In this document: piece after piece, positions 62,100 through 64,000 of the stretch
Layout: each line of letters begins with the position of its first letter
Numbering within the stretch: position 1 is the first letter of the stretch
Origin: Clitoria ternatea
Lineage: Eukaryota; Streptophyta; Magnoliopsida; Fabales; Fabaceae
DNA: 64,000 nt
Direction: 5' to 3'
Assembly (NCBI GenBank): GCA_037962975.1
Contig: CM075670.1
Coordinates: 232,026,242 to 232,090,241 of the forward strand
Notes under the pieces: generated by a model
Seen by the model: only the letters and a program-made list of their open reading frames with translations
Database searches by the model: none
What the model was told of the DNA's origin: nothing
Made by a program: the position numbers and the translations under genes

Positions 62100-62519
62100 C
62101 ACTCATTCACAGCCAAACGACCTTCAAGTCCAGTCGTTAACTCTGCACTCCGCTGTGGAGGAACCAAAAGCTGTCCTCTCCCATGAGCAGCTCCGCCTCA
62201 CCAACAGTGGACTATTTCCACAACTCCGAGGCACCCCACGCTGCAGACTCTCCCCACTCGAGATTCTAATCAGCTTTCGAGTGGAAGAAGAAGAAGAAGG
62301 GGAAGAAGACGAAGATGAAGCAGAGACAGTGCTTCTGCATGCACGAAGGAGAAATGCTCCACTCTCATCTCCTTTTCCCAACTCAGCGTAAATGAAGGAG
62401 TGAGAGAAAGACCAATTCACTTATACCTGCCCAAAGGGCACATGCGTAACTTTCCAAGCCACTTTTAGCCAATCAACAACGACTCTAATTACCCACTAAC
62501 TCTCGGTCAGGATGTTACA
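62100..62519 (-). repeat. 5' LTR of the outer element, second segment
   Basis: Continues the outer LTR after the inner element's right target duplication: CACTCATTCACAGCC onward matches 39184-39602. Ends GGTCAGGATGTTACA, followed by the outer duplication GTATC. Confidence 0.92.
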
Positions 62520-62524
62520 GTATC

Positions 62525-63447
62525 AGTATAGATTCGTAAATCACGAGAAAATTTAACACCTCGACAAACATTTCTGACATTTTTGCAAGTATGAATCGAT
62601 GTGCCCCCATCAAGACTTATTATCATATTTTGCCACCAATACTCAAACTCACTTATGCTGTCTCTTTCTAGAATCATCCTTTGTACCCGTTTTCTCAATA
62701 AAACCTTATTAAAATGCTCTAAATCATCATATTTTGTCACCAACAATTAAACCCACACGCTACCTCTTTCCAACATCATCCTCCATACTTATTTTCTTAA
62801 CAAAGTCTTATTAAAATGCTTTAGATCCTTAATACCCAACCCACTTGCCTCTTTAGTAAGGCACACGGCCTCCTTGCAAAAAGTTCCTTTGTGATCAAAT
62901 GCCACAAACAAATAACTGAAACATGAGCTCTAAAAAGAAAAAAAGAGATGAAGAGAAAAAAGTACCAACTGAATCAAACAAATTTGCCTCCCAAATGAAA
63001 GATGGTTCTTCCCAAGGGTCAACTTGTTTCTCAAATTCTCTACCATTGGTCTCCACACATTTATTCTACCTAAATTTACATCCACATGAATCCTCAAATA
63101 TATGAAAAGAAATTTCACTATGTTACAATTCAGAAATGATGCAAGCTTATTAACCTCCAGTAATGGTGTCACCACACAGCTGTCAACTCACTCTTATAGA
63201 AGTTCACTTTAGGTCTATAAACTAACTCAAAACACATTGAAATCTCTTGATGATAAGAACATTCGACAAAGATACCTCACCAAAAAACACAGTATCATAT
63301 TCTAGATGAGAAACCACCATTCAACCATCACTAACCCCAACTCCAGAGAAGAGATCTTGTTGGGCCCTCTTCCTTATCAACCCATAGATTCCTCCTACTA
63401 CCAAAAGAATCAAGAATGATGTCATTGCATCACCTTGTTGAACCCAT
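62525..63447 (-). pseudogene. LINE reverse-transcriptase relic
   Basis: Read in - direction from 63447: QQGDAMTSFLILLVV, GLIRKRAQQDLFSGVGV, DTVFFGEVSLSNVLIIKRF, LKVNFYKSEL, WRPMVENLRNKLTLGK, LSFGRQICLIQLVL, and finally KEASGLGIKDLKHFNKTLLR. The order and phrases match the RT palm-to-thumb part of plant L1-type LINEs. The catalytic ADD is lost (LEYDTVFFGE), and many stops and frameshifts occur. The last module is duplicated (about 62760-62850 and 62640-62745). The outer element inserted at its downstream end. Confidence 0.78.
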
Positions 63448-63929
63448 TTTCTCGACAGAATTCTGACGTGGGACTACAATTTATAAGCACTAAAATAGTA
63501 CCAGTCTCTGAGCAATATTTGGTCTATCATAATCATTTATTATTAAAACTTATTCCTCCCATCATAATTTGATTTTAATTGAACACAACACATATAAAAT
63601 TATGTCAATGTTGTTTTTCTTCAATAGCCCAACAGTAATGGTTATTGCCACAAATATAAAAAAAGGAGTTAATATTCATCTCACTTAATATAAATCAAAA
63701 ATGTTTTTAAAACAAAAAACATATTTACACTTATATTATTTAGATTTCGTTAATCAACATCTTAAGGGTGTTATGTAAAAATCAAAAGTATTATAATTTT
63801 AATTAGTACCCTTAGATCCTTGTTAATATTTTTTTTATATTAATTTCATTTAAATTTCTGTTAAAAATAATTAAGACCATGTAAATTTTAAAGGTAATTA
63901 AATTTACAACGGGGAGAATTTTAGTAAAG
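63448..63929. other. AT-rich sequence after the LINE relic
   Basis: No ORF, RNA gene or repeat that I recognise. It may be host intergenic DNA or the 5' continuation of the LINE, too decayed to read. Confidence 0.5.
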
Positions 63930-64000
63930 GTTTTAAAAACTGGACCGATGATCGAACCGATGAAGACATTGGTTTATGATTCATTAGTTTAACCGTGGTC
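63930..64000. repeat. Possible end of a repeat element cut by the window edge
   Basis: GGTTTTAAAAACTGGACCGA and GATCGAACCGATGAAG resemble the ends of a common plant short repeat with 'aaaccgga..cgaaccgg' phrases. Only one end is in the window, so the class is not assigned. Confidence 0.3.

Larger units (their letters stand above)
36084..62524 (-). mobile_element. Outer Ty3-type LTR retrotransposon with nested insertions
   Basis: Both ends carry the 5-bp duplication GTATC (36084-36088 and 62520-62524). On the - strand the LTRs begin TGTAACATCCTGACCGAG and end GATGTTTCA. The 3' LTR is 36089-39602. The 5' LTR is 46798-49892 plus 62100-62519, split by the inner element. Rejoined length of the split LTR is about 3,515 bp against 3,514 bp for the intact one. 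Internal sequence (39603-46797) holds only fragments of gag and pol, so the element is non-autonomous. A solo LTR interrupts the interior at 40719-43628. Confidence 0.9.

Overview
The window is plant nuclear DNA, most likely from a legume. It has long introns with GT-AG splicing, AT-rich spacers, two ordinary plant genes, and a dense block of nested LTR retrotransposons with tRNA-Met-type primer sites (TGGTATCAGAGC). The legume assignment rests on the overall look of the genes and repeats and is an inference.

Layout. (1) 1-12.0 kb, + strand: the 3' part of a phosphatidylinositol 4-kinase alpha gene. I resolved seventeen exons (690-12003, about 1,152 codons), including the complete lipid-kinase domain. 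Its introns hold a MITE-like element, a segmental duplication and a 23-nt poly-C run. (2) 12.9-15.2 kb, - strand: a complete three-exon polyol/monosaccharide transporter (504 aa) with one GC-AG intron. (3) 15.3-25.6 kb: AT-rich spacer with a MITE-like inverted-repeat element and an AT microsatellite; I see no gene in it. (4) 25.6-30.2 kb, - strand: a truncated Ty3/gypsy relic (LTR, gag, protease, start of RT). (5) 30.2-31.0 kb: 3' end of a hAT transposon with a broken transposase. (6) 31.0-35.8 kb: a decayed Ty1/copia element whose two ends do not match. (7) 36.1-62.5 kb: a nest. The outer Ty3-type element is on the - strand (LTRs about 3.5 kb, TSD GTATC). Inside it lie a solo LTR (40719-43628, TSD ACTTT) and, within its own 5' LTR, a young, nearly intact + strand Ty3/gypsy chromovirus-like element (49893-62094, TSD TCGGT). 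(8) 62.5-63.45 kb, - strand: a LINE reverse-transcriptase relic, which was the target of the outer element; then AT-rich sequence to the edge.

Reading of history: LINE relic, then outer element insertion, then solo-LTR and inner-element insertions (relative order of these two unknown). The inner LTRs differ by one 49-bp repeat unit and about seven substitutions by eye, so this insertion is very recent. Its gag-pol frame is broken by one TAA codon.

The most unusual signal is in the LTRs. Four sequence-unrelated LTR families here carry 10-12 bp dyad-symmetric motifs spaced about 20 bp apart. The clearest array is in the inner LTR: eight copies of GAATCGATTC at intervals 20/51/20/51/20/51/21, with unchanged cores and diverged spacers. 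The outer LTR also has a 144-bp tandem array containing the repeated inverted repeat AGCGT-N3-ACGCT.
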